Source of the DNA: Chinchilla lanigera
Taxonomy: Eukaryota > Chordata > Mammalia > Rodentia > Chinchillidae
Direction: 5' to 3'
Assembly: GCF_000276665.1 (NCBI RefSeq)
Contig: NW_004955434.1
Location: 21,312,645 to 21,376,644 of the forward strand
Length of the DNA: 64,000 bases
Positions 1-11,720 of the stretch are shown piece by piece; the stretch's first letter is position 1, and every line of letters starts with the position of its first letter. The position numbers were made by a program, and so were the translations under genes. The notes beneath the pieces were generated by a model. It was not told the origin of the DNA, did not search any database, and saw only the letters and a program-made list of their open reading frames with translations.

Positions 1-2845
1 CTTTTGTGGGTTCTCACTAATCTTGGTCTCCTCAGCTTAACTCATGAGCCTTAAATTCTTCAGCTGAGAATTCTCGCTTCAGGACGTATTTGGAGATCTC
101 ACTCTGGCGTCCCTTGAGAGGCACCTGTGATGGCTGAAGTGTGAACAAAACCTGGCATTTGTAGAAACAGTACCTCGATATGCTCATCCATTACAAGACC
201 CTGTCAGTCAACTAAATTGGATTGAATAATCTGCCTAATTTTAGGTACTGAAAGTATGTGAGATTTATAACATTCCCTTGCTTTATGCTTACCTTTTGCA
301 GGATGTTCAAACATTGTAACTACAGCCACCATTATCTTCTTTCTCTTTCTCTTGAACTGAAATTTGGGGCTGCTGTGGACATTACCGTTGTCTTGAACAG
401 CATGAGGAGCATTGCCAGGGAGTCATCCTGCCATACGTGGTTTCATAGCTTCTCTGAAAATGAGGTTCCTTGGGATCGCCAACAAGGACAGCTGGATGGA
501 TCCACTAAGCTCTTTGCATCTGTCCGGATAGTGATACCAGTTAGAGAGAACCCACTGTACTTAAATTACTGTTTTTCTAATTATACTGAAACTCTCAAAA
601 TTCTTCAAAATAGAAGCAGTTTAGTTCCTCCTCAACAAATGTGTTCCCTCTCCTCTTACCCTTCTTCTTCTTCTTGTGAACCCTTTCTTCACTGTGTGTT
701 TTCTTAAGTTCCCAGCACTGCCCCTTGGAGTATTTTCTCACTGTGTTATAGCAGACATACGCTGACGAAAGCTACTGTTTATTTAAACCTCCTCCTGTGC
801 TGTGGCATTATTCGAATAGCTTTATATGCATTATTCTACTTATTTGACTTCAGGATCTCAAACCGACCTGCCATTAACATGTCTTTTCTGGAGCTCTTAA
901 GTAGTCTCCAACCCTGCCTCTGGAAGCCCTTGCTTCTACCATTGTTTATTTTTTTTACTTCGTCTCTCTCCTGGGAATGAATGCACTTGCACACTTCCTG
1001 ACCTAGGCTGCCTGCCCTGGACAGTGAAAATCTAAATCTGTGAAGGAGAATTCATTTTTGATAGTAAATGATAAGAGAAAATCAGTTTCAAATGACATTC
1101 ATGGACTGTGATGTTGGAAGAATCAAAAGATCCATTTGATTTATTCGTTCAATGAATCAGCATATATTAGGACTTGCTAACTGCTGCAACAAATCTCTAC
1201 ATATATGAAGGCCAAAATAAGATAATTTATCTCTTGCTCCCATAAAAGTCTCCAAGAGTTGTGCAAGAGTTGTAGCTTGGGACAAGCAGTGGCACGTATT
1301 ACTTCTGCTTCTGTTCCAGAACTCGGCCCTGTGCCACGCCTAACTGCACAGAGGCTAAAAAGTGACCCAGCTACGCACCCAGAAATAAGAGGAAAGGGTT
1401 TGCTTTAGTGTTTCAAAGCTTCTGTTTGTGGGGGCCTGAACCGCAGCTCTGAGAGAAAGTTAATTACAGTACTCTTCACTCTTGGCTTAACTAAAAAAAG
1501 AAACCTTCCATCCCTCTGGCTGCTCTCTGTTACCTTTACAATGGGCCGGTAAGATTTTTCAAGCACAGGTGTTCAGATTTTTTCCCAGTGGATTCTGACT
1601 TTCCTGGAGTGCCGCATGATACAAAGAGGCCTGAGCAGGAGCCAGGCCCAGCACACAAGCGTGTTTCTGAGCCTTTACTCCTGGGCTGGCCTTCGGTCTC
1701 TAGAGGGATTCATTCTTCGGAGCAGGGCGTGCCTCGTTTACCCAGATACCTTTGTCTTACAGGTCATGGGGTCACACTCCTTCCGGAATGGTTGTTACAT
1801 CCATAGAGGCTGACACACAAGGCTGAGCTCTAGCTCCACTTTGCCCATTGTTGCAAGGGCTGCCAGTGCAGGCCTCTGAGCCTCGGTGTCCCTTGCACAT
1901 TACCTCTAGCAGAACTTCACTCCAAAGACTGAGGCATACGATGCCGTCTGCAGGAGCCAACAGAAATGGTTGTGTGCTTCTGTCTCTGGGCCTCACTCAC
2001 ATTAGACCTGGCAAATTAAAGTGCTCCTCTTCATTTCTATTTTTCCTAAATTGATACAAGTACGAGAGGTGGGCTAATCTACTATGAGCCTAGTTCTCAT
2101 TCACTTTTAAATGCACATAATTTCATAGATTAAGTAAAAGAAAAATAAGCAACCCTATCAATTTCCATAAGTTGTCACTAATCTAATCCGTAGCTGAAGC
2201 CAACTTGCTCAAACTGAGTGGCTGCTTGCACCACACGCGCGGCCCCGCCAGCCTCTCACACGGGTCTCCGTGACGGTGGCCCCACTCACCCCTACTTTCT
2301 TCTGTGTCACCTGTCCTGAAAGCCTTTCAGTACAGGGTACCAGGCACATTTTTTAGCATTGTCTTAGCGGAAGCACATCATTTATTATTTCATTCCTTCT
2401 CTATGTATTTTCTTCTTAGTTACTTTGTATAGCTAAACTAGTGTTCACTCAACTAGTTCTACAAGTAAACTAGTAATATCAGTGTGATTTTAATTGTGCA
2501 TATAAACATAGGCCCTGAGTCATCTGGCAGCCCTCAAAGAGCAGTACTCAATTGCCAGGTGATTGTCTGGATGATCTCATTCAAGGGCATGCTGGTGTAT
2601 TTTAGACGACCGTAAAATTAAGAGCCACAACTTTCAAAGATTCTACTAGAAAACTAGTGATGTCACCAAAGAAATTTCTTGGCAGGAAGCAGAAGCACCA
2701 GTTTATCAAAACTAAGAGCAACGCACTGAATATTAAACTTGACTGTATGTCAGAATCACCCAGGAACTTATTTAAAATAGAGGTCACAGCTATCACCCTG
2801 TGCCAGCTAATCTGAATTGTCAGCCTGGCTGGATTAAGAGGCTCT

Positions 2846-3152
2846 TGGAGAAATCACTGGACCATGGGTGTGCCACCCCCACCAGCGGCTTAACCCACCG
2901 ACCTCATGGCTGATGTGCTGGTCGGAGGCGGGGTACCATCAGAGAGTATATCTATCCTGGACGCTGTCCTGCTGAGCTTTGCTTCCCCCATGAAATAGAC
3001 AGCTTTGCTCCACCGTGCCTCTCTGCCCTGATATTTCTGTTTTAGAATCAACCAACCAGAGAGACTTTGGAAATCATGAGCAAAATTAACTATTCCTTTA
3101 AGTTCTATGAGTCAGGCATTTTGTCCCAGCAACAGGAAGCCTGACTAATATA
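2846..3152 (+). mobile_element. MaLR-type LTR, 3' portion
   Basis: The text shows the usual MaLR LTR 3' half: a stretch ending in Gln/Met-like CATGAGCAAAATTAACTATTCC, then the CAGGCATTTTGTCCCAGCAAC segment and a terminal CTGACTAATA. The 5' half is missing or too diverged to see. Family placement is from memory of the ERVL-MaLR group. Confidence 0.55.
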
Positions 3153-3188
3153 TACGGTTGATATTCAGATTTAGTACATCTAGAGTGA

Positions 3189-3244
3189 AATATGTATATG
3201 TGTGTGCATGTGTGTGTGTAGATAGATAGATAGATAGATAGATG
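3189..3244. repeat. Microsatellite (TG)n followed by (GATA)n
   Basis: An interrupted TG-rich run (TATATGTGTGTGCATGTG) passes directly into about six GATA units ending near 3243. A compound simple repeat. Confidence 0.9.
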
Positions 3245-3744
3245 CATTTTTCTAACAGCTGTGGGAGGGTCAGTTGATTAAGATGCGTTGCCTCCATTAT
3301 AAATTTCGGTTGATTATAAGTACTTGGGTAACTTCGTCCTTTGTCTTAACAATGGTTCATAAATGTCACAGGAACATATAAGGAGTAGCCTGTACTAACA
3401 GCAGCACTTCTACTGACAGGAAAAGGGGCCATTATTTTTCAGCAAAAGTGCGACATAATTAATTAAGGCTGAATTTAATTCAGTGACATTTGAATTTTAT
3501 AGCTATGCACTTGCAGCTATAAAAACCACCTTTATTATTAAATTCCTGTAGGAAAAATAACTTGGTAATTGTGGGGCTAAAACCATGGTCCCCAACCTCA
3601 TTTCCCCACTGGCACAGTTGTTTTTATAACACCATGAGGCAACTCTTGTACCAGAATGGGACAGGTTGTGTTTTTAACAAGGGCCCTGAGGGTCCGAGGC
3701 AGCCAGTCTGCAGACGAGGATTTGGGATCCCTGTAACAAGGACT

Positions 3745-3900
3745 GGACTTTAGGTGAAAGGTCTGGTGTTCGCTTCAGCCTTACTACAGCTTGCCAGCTG
3801 GGTGGTGCTGGACAAACCAGGGAGCCTTTCCCAGCCTCGGCCGTCGTCTGTGTCAAAGACAGCCATACTTTACGTGTCTGCCTCTCTCCTCAGGGTTGAA
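3745..3900 (+). repeat. MIR-like SINE remnant
   Basis: Forward-oriented wording resembling the MIR core and tail: GCTTGCCAGCTGGGTGGTGC followed by a pyrimidine-rich CTCAG segment and a run resembling GTCAAAGACAG. Diverged, so the call is tentative. Confidence 0.4.
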
Positions 3901-6900
3901 AAACCTCAGATAATGCACATAATGCACGTGCACACATTTTTTTTTTCCTGTAATACATATTCGTTAAGGGCCTTCCGTGTTCTAGGACGAGGTGGCAAGA
4001 GTGAAAAGAGCAGGAGAGATGCGGTCCTGGCGCTCGTGGGGAATCTCTGGGAAGTACGTAGGGAAGAGAGCACAGAGAACAAGCAAATAAATAACAAGTT
4101 CTGCTCAGGCAGCCCTGTGAACAAAACCGTCGGTGAGACGCATCGTGCCTGGCCGCGCAGCGGAGAGCGGCGTGCTGTAGATGCAGCAGATGAGAAGGCT
4201 TCACAAGGGGACACTGTTTGCACAGAGACATGAATGGCCAGAGGACAATAACCACGCGGACCTCTGCAGACAAAAGACGTCAGGAAGGGACAGGGCACCA
4301 ATGCGGCTGCTTGCAGGAAGGAAGGAGGACAGTGCGCTGGGTCACAGTGCTTGATGGGAAGCGTCGTCTCGGTGAGCGGGCGAATGAAGTGCTGGCCTCT
4401 GTGTGCAGGGGAAGGTCAGTCATGAAAACAAGGCAGAAGTTTTGCTCAGGTTGCCCTGAAAAGCGGTAGAAAAGTGAAGCAGGAAATCTGCATGATCTAA
4501 TGCGTGTTTTAGGAAAATCACCCTGGTTGTCTTACGAGCCTGCAGTGAGGCAAGAGTAGAGGCAAGGAGATGGGTAGGCTGTGCAGCTGTGCGGCTAGCG
4601 CTGAGGATGGCACGAGGTGAGAGCAGAGGTGCTGCTTAGATTCACGGTAGATCAGGAATGAGAGCTGAGTAGCTTCGTCACGGTAAGAAAGTAAAGTAAG
4701 CATGCCACTGTTGGTTCAGTGATACTCCAGGCACTCCTCCTGCGGTCACCTGGCACCTGTTATGCAAACAGCTCAGTATGAATATTTCTTCTTCATATCA
4801 GGTCATACACAATGCTAAATGAATGACATACAGGTGAAAGAAGGGGAAGGAATAGACACGAAAGGCCTATCCGCATATTCACGGCACTCAGTCAAGTTTC
4901 CACTCCTAAACATAATTCCGGTGAGCTTAAGTACCTGTGCCTAGGGAGAACTAACACCGCAGAGGAAGAAAAAGAGGAACAGCTTAGCTCTGAGGCTATG
5001 AATAATTAAAAACTGAATAGATACGGGAGAAAACAAAACACATCAAAAGCAGGTGTAAGACTCCAAGGAATTTTTCTGGAATGAGGTTTCCTTCACAGTT
5101 AATGAAGGCAGAGGGGAGTAGGTGCCGTTTCAGAAGAGCCCAGCTACACAATGGTTAAAACAAAATTAAACCCATTTGATTTACAAAAGATTAGGCTTTA
5201 GGCATATGAAAATGACTTCACGTGGACCCTGTTTCCCCAAGGTGCTCAATAAATGAATCTTCTCGTTGTATTTTATGATCATATTTATGAAATGTTGTAT
5301 TTTTCCCAGCTGATAAATGCCGCCTAAAACGTAACATACACAGAACTCCTACTTCTAGGAAGACGGAGTGGATGGCGCACTCTTCTCCCTGTTCTTCCTG
5401 CTAAGGGCATGAACAACCTTATGTACAGCGCACACATGAGACTGAAAAGTGGAGAGGAGAAAACAGACTGGCTAGAGATCTTGGGAACTGAGCAACAGCT
5501 CATACAGTTTGTAAAACTGTGAATCTGTTGGATTTTCTTTTTGCTTTATAAATCCCCAAATTGAAGTTGAAGAAGCCAGTGACCAGAAAATGCCAATGAC
5601 TACTTTAAAAAAAAAATAGCCTAGATTAAAGTCCCTGCTCTCATTAGCAAAAGGACCAGAACAGGGGCAGCATAGCAAGATGCAGGTTATTTAGAAAATG
5701 CTGCTCTTCCTGGCCAAACATCACAGGCAACACTGAGCCGCCACCACACCAGCAAAAGCTGAGTAGGAGCCCAGACTTTCCCCCCAAAGACCAAAGGGAG
5801 GAGCTCCCAACGCCCCCACCTCCCCATGGAGATGGTATCAGAGAAGGCGAGGACGTTCATCCCTAGCAGGACATAACATGGACACCAGCGGCACCCTCTC
5901 TGCCCTCCTCCTCCTGCCCCCTGGTGTTAGGAAAAGCCACTGGAGAGTCACAGCTTTTACTACCTTCCAGCAGCAGGCAGGCTCCTCCTGTGGGGGTGTC
6001 AGTGAAGGCAGTGGGAGCCGGAGTTCTCAGCCCTGGCCAGCAATAATGAAAGGCCCTCTACTTGGGAAACAAAGGAAGCCACAGGGGGAACCACGACTTC
6101 TGCCTCCACTGGGTGATAACAAGGTAGCACCTCCCTGCTGCCATGCCTGAGTGGTTTCAGAAAAAGCCAGCGAAAACAGAAGGTTTAAATAAGGTTCAGA
6201 GTCTCGTAACATAGAAAAACATGGCATTTGCAACCTGTAATTATTCACCATTCAAAACTATACTTTTACTACCTTTATTCCAAGTGGTGTAGAAGATCTA
6301 TCCAGTATAGTGTTGTAGGAGAAGAAATTAACAAGCATAGAGGTGAGAAAAAAAAGAAATAAAACATCTGTATTTGCATTTGCAGATGAAATGAATCTAC
6401 AAAAGAAAAAAGTCCTAGAACTAATTTAACAAAGTGACAAACTATTAAAAGTAAAACAACTTTCTATAATCCTACACACTAGCACTGAACAATGAAATTA
6501 ATAATACAATGTCATTTACTACCTTTCACAAGAAATATTTAGGTATAAGTGTAACAAAATATAATGAGGCTCATAACCTGGAGACTGCAAAACACTGATA
6601 AAAAAAATTAAAGATCTAAATTAAAATAGGTAGACATGCAGTGTTCCATGGGCTGAAATATTCAACAAACATGTCCGTTTCCTCCTCACTGATATAGTTA
6701 ATGTCATTCCTATCAAAATCCTAGCAAGATTTTATTGACATACACAAGATTATTCTAAAATGTACATTAAAAGGCAAGATAATTAGTCTGACAAAGAAGA
6801 ATGCAGTTGGAGGAATCAGCCTCTCTGATTTTAAAATTAATCGTTGTTATGATAATTAAGATAAGGTGGTATTACTGGGGGCAGGGACACACAGATACGT

Positions 6901-7425
6901 AGAGAGCCCAGAAATAAACCTACGCAAAAATGCCCAACTGATGGTGACACAGGTGCAAAAGCAATCCAATACAGGAACAACAGCCTGCTAAATACATGGT
7001 GTCGGAACAATGGGATGTCCGTAACAACAATCAAGTGAACTTTCACCTACATCTCACGCCTTATACCAAAACTAACTCAAAACGTATCACAGACTTAAAT
7101 GCAAAACCTTTAGAATGCAGAATTAGATAAGCAGTTCTTAGATTTGTTACCAAAAGCATAATCTACACAAGGAAACACTGACACGTTGGCTTTTACCAAA
7201 GTTAAAACCTTAAATCCATGAAAGACCATGTCAAGGAAGAGGGAAAGCCGAGGACTGAGAGAGCATTCCTAAGCCACCTATCTGACAAAGGACGGATATC
7301 TATATAGAAACTTCAAAATTCAGCAAAGAAAATCTAACTAGAAAACGCTCAAGTTACACAAATAGACATTTAATCAAAGAGGATACACATATGGCAAATA
7401 AGCACTTAACGAGATAGTCAACTGT

Positions 7426-7795
7426 TGTGGTTTAAATCTAGAAGACCCCGAAACTCTCCTGTGAGGGGGGCAGGACTTTTAGGGGGTGTGGCCATGGGGT
7501 GCCCTACGTGTCGGGGGATTCATCCTCTGGTGAGCTCAGCTGCTGTGTGCAGTGGGAGGTGGGGCTGGTTGGAGGTGGGTCATCGGGGCCAGGACCTGGA
7601 AGGTATCTCTCCCTCCGCGGTCCCGCCCTCCTGTCTGTTACCAGGACATCTTTGCCCCTCCCAGGCCCTTCAGCCATGCAATCTGCTCTGTCACTGCTGC
7701 CTTGGACTGTACCCATGAGACACAATAAACCTCCTCCCTCTGAGTTCTGGGTGTCGGTTATTGTGTCTCAATGACAAAGAAAGTGACTAAGATGG
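7426..7795 (+). mobile_element. MaLR-type solo LTR inserted in the L1
   Basis: Forward LTR-like block beginning at GTTGTGGTTTAAATC and ending in AAAGTGACTAAGA. It contains the late ACACAATAAACCTCC polyadenylation region typical of MaLR LTRs. L1 sequence resumes on the far side (GACAAATCACTATCAGAATA), so the LTR inserted into the L1. Confidence 0.65.
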
Positions 7796-7812
7796 GAAAG
7801 TGACAAATCACT
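7669..7812. repeat. Inverted repeat 1, left arm
   Basis: This 144-bp segment is the reverse complement of 8571-8714, with seven mismatches and no gaps by my hand alignment (about 95%). It covers the LTR 3' end and 17-19 bases of L1 flank beyond it. The spacer is 758 bp. Confidence 0.85.
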
Positions 7813-8570
7813 ATCAGAATAAATGAAATGAAAACTAATCACAGCACCAAACGCTGGCCCAGAAGCACAGAAACCAAGTAACCCATACACTGTCTAGACG
7901 TGTGAAATTGTAGAGCCACTCTGAAAAGCAGTACCGTGGTTTCTAAAGAAATAACTAAACATGTAAACACCATAAAACCTAGAAGTCGAATTCCTGGGCA
8001 CCTACCCCAGAGAAATGAAGACTTGTGTTCCTACCATAACTTGAACCAGCACGTTCATCGCAGCTTTATTTGAATGTGACGACCCTGAAACAACCCAGCT
8101 GTTCTTCAGCAAGCAAATGGCTAAACAAAGTGCAATGCAGACATACCATGGAATATTACTCAGCAGTAAAAAGGGACAAACTATGGAACCATGGTACCAT
8201 GTAAAACCTGGAAGAATCTCCAGAGAGTTATTCTAAATGAAAAAATAGATCCCCAAAGATTACACACTGTGTGATTCCATTTATGTAACACTCTTGAAAT
8301 GACAGAGTTATAGAAGTGCTGACCATATTAATGATTGTCAAAGAATTAAGGAAGGACTGGGGACACGATGAGGGAAGGCATATTGATGGAAATGTTCTGT
8401 AGTTCAACCTTATTAACACTGACTTTGAGACCATTATGTTGCAGTCGTCTCCACTACAGGAAACTGGGTGAGTGCACCCAGAACTGCCGTGTGTTAATTC
8501 TTATACCTGTGTGTTGAATTATCTCAAAGTAAGAAGTCTAAAAACAAGCCCTTGGAAATGTCACTTACAG

Positions 8571-8714
8571 AGTGATTTGTCACTTTCCTGTCTTAGTCAC
8601 TTTCTTTGTCATTGAGACACAATAACCGACACCCAGAACTCAGAGGGCAGAGGTTTACTGTGTCTCATGGGTACAGTCCAAGGCAGAAGTGACAGAGCAG
8701 ATTGCGTGGCTGAA
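8571..8714. repeat. Inverted repeat 1, right arm
   Basis: Reverse complement of 7669-7812. It begins with AGTGATTTGTCACTTTCC, which corresponds to the L1 flank after the LTR end in the left arm, and stops abruptly at TGAA. That stop and the shared flank argue against a second independent LTR insertion. Confidence 0.85.
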
Positions 8715-8973
8715 TGATTAAGTTGCATAAGTCATCCCAAACTGTACACCATGCCGTCTATCTTCAGGCACTGCGATCCTCCTCCTTTCCTGACAGCTTT
8801 GTGGAAGGCAGACTGGTGCACGGAGGGGTGATTTCTATTGTGAAATTACATTTTTTGAGGGAAAGCACGATTAACGGAAAAGCCAGGGAGGCCAGTGGTT
8901 CATCATTTGTTGTCCTGTAGGTCAGGCCTGGAGCCACCCTCCGGTAACATGTCACGTTCTCTCTCATCTTCAG

Positions 8974-9102
8974 GAAAGCCACTAGTGAAAACATCACGAA
9001 CGCCTGTGACCAACACAGAGAAGCCTGCGGTCACCGTGGATATAGGAAGCACCGTCAAAACAGTGCCGGGAGTGAATGTGACAATTAACTGCCAAGTTGC
9101 AG
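8974..9102 (+). CDS. ADAMTSL1: ADAMTSL1 exon a: linker and first half of Ig-like domain 1
   Basis: Internal coding exon of a secreted ADAMTS-like extracellular-matrix protein (no protease domain in this family). It is 129 nt long, preceded by a pyrimidine-rich tract and CAG, and followed by the donor GTGAGA. It starts and ends in phase 1, so its length is a multiple of three. It encodes a Ser/Thr/Pro-rich linker (KTSRTPVTNTEKP) and then the A-B strands of an immunoglobulin-like domain, ending at the first conserved Ig cysteine in VNVTINCQVA; NVT is an N-glycosylation sequon. The split codon completes as Gly with the next exon at 21176, giving QVA-GVPEAEVTW, which supports both junctions. The ADAMTSL1 assignment comes from family memory; ADAMTSL3 is the main alternative. 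Upstream exons are outside the window. Confidence 0.85.
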
Positions 9103-9148
9103 GTGAGAAATTCACCACTGTGTTCATTATTCAAATACTACTGGAGAA

Positions 9149-9235
9149 GGGCCAGGGATAGAGCTCAGCAGCGAAGAGACTGCCTGGCAAGTGCGAGGTC
9201 CTGAGTTCCATTCCCATTGCAAAAAAAAAAAAAAA
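9149..9235 (+). mobile_element. ID SINE next to the exon a donor
   Basis: A BC1/tRNA-derived ID element: GGGATAGAGCTCAGCAGC (A-box region), GAGGTCCTGAGTTCCATTCC (B-box region), then a 15-base A tract. It begins 47 bases after the exon a splice donor. Confidence 0.85.
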
Positions 9236-11474
9236 CAGTGGAGCCTCATTCCAGGTTGAGGCACACAAAGACAAATTAGACACAACTTCTACCCCCAGGG
9301 ACTAAGACAAACAGGAAAACTAAAGCATAAACCTCAGTCACTGAGAAATTACAAAGTGATACAAAAATTTAGAGGAAAAATTAATCCTGGCTGGGACAGT
9401 GAGGTAAAAGAGGTCTTGGGGTTTTTTTCTAAATGTTTTTAGGACAAGTCTCAATTGTATCATTTAGGAGTACCAGGTGATGTACACAGGACGGAAGGCT
9501 CCAGTCATGCTGGTTAACATATTCATTGCTTCACTTACGGTCACCTGGGTGCTTTTGTTTGTTTGCCAATCTCAGCTTTTTGAACTGATAGAAGGTGAGC
9601 AAGCAAACATGGAGGCATAGGAGTTCCAAGCAAAACGTAGCAGAATAGATCGTGAGTGCTGGCAGCCCTCGAGGCCATGCAAGGAATAGTGTGAGCACTG
9701 GTCCGGGTGGAGCCCGGAGCGCAGAAATGGCGGGGAGGGCTTGGACCTTAGTAAGGTGCACCGTGACTGGAGCACAGCCGACCTTCACAGCCCGGCCAAG
9801 GACTTGAGGGGGAGCCAAGAGGTGCCTGACACTGAGGAGCCACACTGCCAGCAGCAGGTGGAATGGACTGGGGAAAGGTGCCTGGAACAGAGGAGCCGTT
9901 TAAGAAACCATCGCTGTGGTTCAGAGGAGAGGCTTTGGGGCCTGAACTCGAGTGTGGAGAAGCGTGACAGCCGGGGTGAGACCAAGAGGAGCCTGCAGCT
10001 TACTCAGATCAAAAGTGAAAGGAGCCATTAGAGAAGATAGCCAGTGTCATTCGGAGCTGCGACACAGGCACCCCCTGCAGAAGGCCTTACAGAGGCCAAC
10101 AGGGGCAGGAAACACAGAGAAAAGTAGGGGATAGGAGGGCGGGGCCTCATCCCAGAGGAAGGAAGACATGCATGGTCCTTGTGCCAGTGGGCAGCTACGG
10201 CGTCCTGACTGCTGTTGTCCTCCTGTAGCATGTCCACACCCAAGCCAGATTCCCATTATGTCCTGTCTGCAGAGCAGCCAGACACCCTGGCTCTGAGGCC
10301 TGCTTCAGCTTAGATCTCGGTCTCACCACCTGAGCGTCTACCTTGACTTGTAATCTGTAATTCCAGAAAACTGTTCTGAGTAAGAAAGAGAAAGCTCTTG
10401 GTGTAGAGCACGTTGTTTCCAAAGGATGGCTAGGCTTGATTTTCTCCGAAATGTCCTAACAGCTGCGGGACCTCTGAAACTAAGTCCTGGCGTTTGTGCG
10501 TCGGCTTCTCCTTTGCAAGGCTGCCCTGACCTGTGCTTGCAGCCTCGTCAGTGAAGCCTTCCAGTACCAAGCCCCTGCAGGTCCTGCGCTCCCAGGTAAG
10601 AACGCAGGACCTGTGCGGCCTGAGTGGTGTCTGTAGGGCCCTTGCCGCAGAACGATCACTCCCCACCGGTCACCGCGACCACACCTGACCGCTTTGAGCA
10701 TGCGCCTTGGAGTCGAGCACTGTCCTATGACAGATCGTGCGTGTCTCTCCCTGACAGCTAGGACTGGTGAGAGTAAAAAGATAGGGAAGAACAGGCGGCA
10801 AAGCAAGGAAGCAAGCGCTGGGATAAGACCGACAGAACCAGACTCCAGGCGGGACGTGCGGGACGTGGGAGTCGAGGAGATCTCACTAAGCTTTGGCTCC
10901 CACTTGCACGCTGCCCGGGCCGTCTCCCCCAAGACCCCGCCCCTGGCGTTCAGCCGGGGCCTAGTTCAGGAACCTTAGAGCGAAATCTCAGGTTGTTACA
11001 TCCAGCTTTTGCTGAGCTTTCACAGCACAGACTTTATTTTTGTTTTAACTCATAAAACCACTCTGTTTATTCCTGATTAATTAAAAACGAATCTCTAAGT
11101 GTCTCTGTCTTTCTGCCTACCGTTTAACCAGGTATTTGCTCAAGGTGAGTGGGAAAGACTCTGCTTTGGATACACGGTGAGTCCTGGGCAGAGACCCTCC
11201 CTGAGCTGAGTCTTAGTCAAAACGCTGATAGTGCTGCTGAGCACTAGCCCCAGGAACCACTTCTACCCACTGCCAGAGGCGGCTCTCGGACTCTGTCTGC
11301 TCTTGACCATCTTGCTGTATCCCTGGTCATGGGCGTGGTGACAGTCCTGACTGGCTGGGTGAAATTCTGTGGGCTTCAGTAACACTTCCCGTGGCTAGCA
11401 ATGTACTAGCTTGAGCAGAAGGCACCATGCTGTGGGCCTGGCAGAGAAGGGACTTACTTAAAGAAGGGTTCTGA

Positions 11475-11720
11475 TCTAGTCACTTTCTTCACTGCTGAAG
11501 CACAGTACTCAGGACCCATGACTTAGAGGAGGAGAGATTTATTCTGGCTCACGGGTAAAGTCCATGGTCAGCTGGCTTCAAGATAGACACAGGACGGCAG
11601 GGGTCCACAGCGGAGGGAAATGTGCTCAGCCCGCGGCAGCCAGGAAGCACAGAAAGAGGAGGAGCCCGGCAGGAACAAGACGCACCCCTCCACGCCACGC
11701 CTCCTGACAGCACATTCCAC
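11475..11720 (-). mobile_element. MaLR-type LTR, reversed
   Basis: Reads as the reverse complement of the MaLR 3' end: AGTCACTTTCTTCACTGCTG, a CAGGACCCATGACTTAGAGG segment and GAGATTTATTCTGGCTCACG, then GC-rich LTR body. Similar in wording to the LTR at 7426 and to its copies at 8590 and 27118. Confidence 0.6.

Larger units (their letters stand above)
6250..8560 (+). mobile_element. Degraded L1, ORF2 C-terminal region and 3' UTR
   Basis: An old forward L1 remnant. The stretch TTTGCAGATGAAATGAATCTAC near 6383 matches the reverse transcriptase FADD-type region. The text then follows ORF2 to the familiar 3' block with CATACCATGGAATATTACTC (about 8141) and ATTCCATTTATGTAACA (8275), and ends in ATCTCAAAGTAAGAAGT near 8540. 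It is full of stops and indels. A MaLR LTR (7426-7795) interrupts it. Not protein-coding today. Confidence 0.8.
1..8973 (+). other. Intron upstream of exon a (partial)
   Basis: Presumed intron of the same gene, its 5' exon not being in the window. 1-2745 has no repeat or gene I can name; the 149-codon open frame at 258-707 resembles nothing known to me. A MER5-like hAT remnant may lie near 2746-2850, followed by a MaLR LTR piece, a microsatellite and a MIR. 3901-6240 is unassigned, with L2-like wording around 4000-4130. 6250-8714 is the L1/LTR/inverted-repeat complex listed separately. 8715-8973 leads into exon a and shows only the splice acceptor. Confidence 0.6.

Noticed and set aside
258..707. 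149-codon open frame near the left edge
   Set aside because: No recognisable domain, no convincing start context or splice sites in frame, and low-complexity Ser/Leu-rich composition.
9149..9235. A tRNA gene
   Set aside because: The A-box and B-box words belong to an ID SINE with an A tail; there is no cloverleaf. The other ID copies were dismissed for the same reason.
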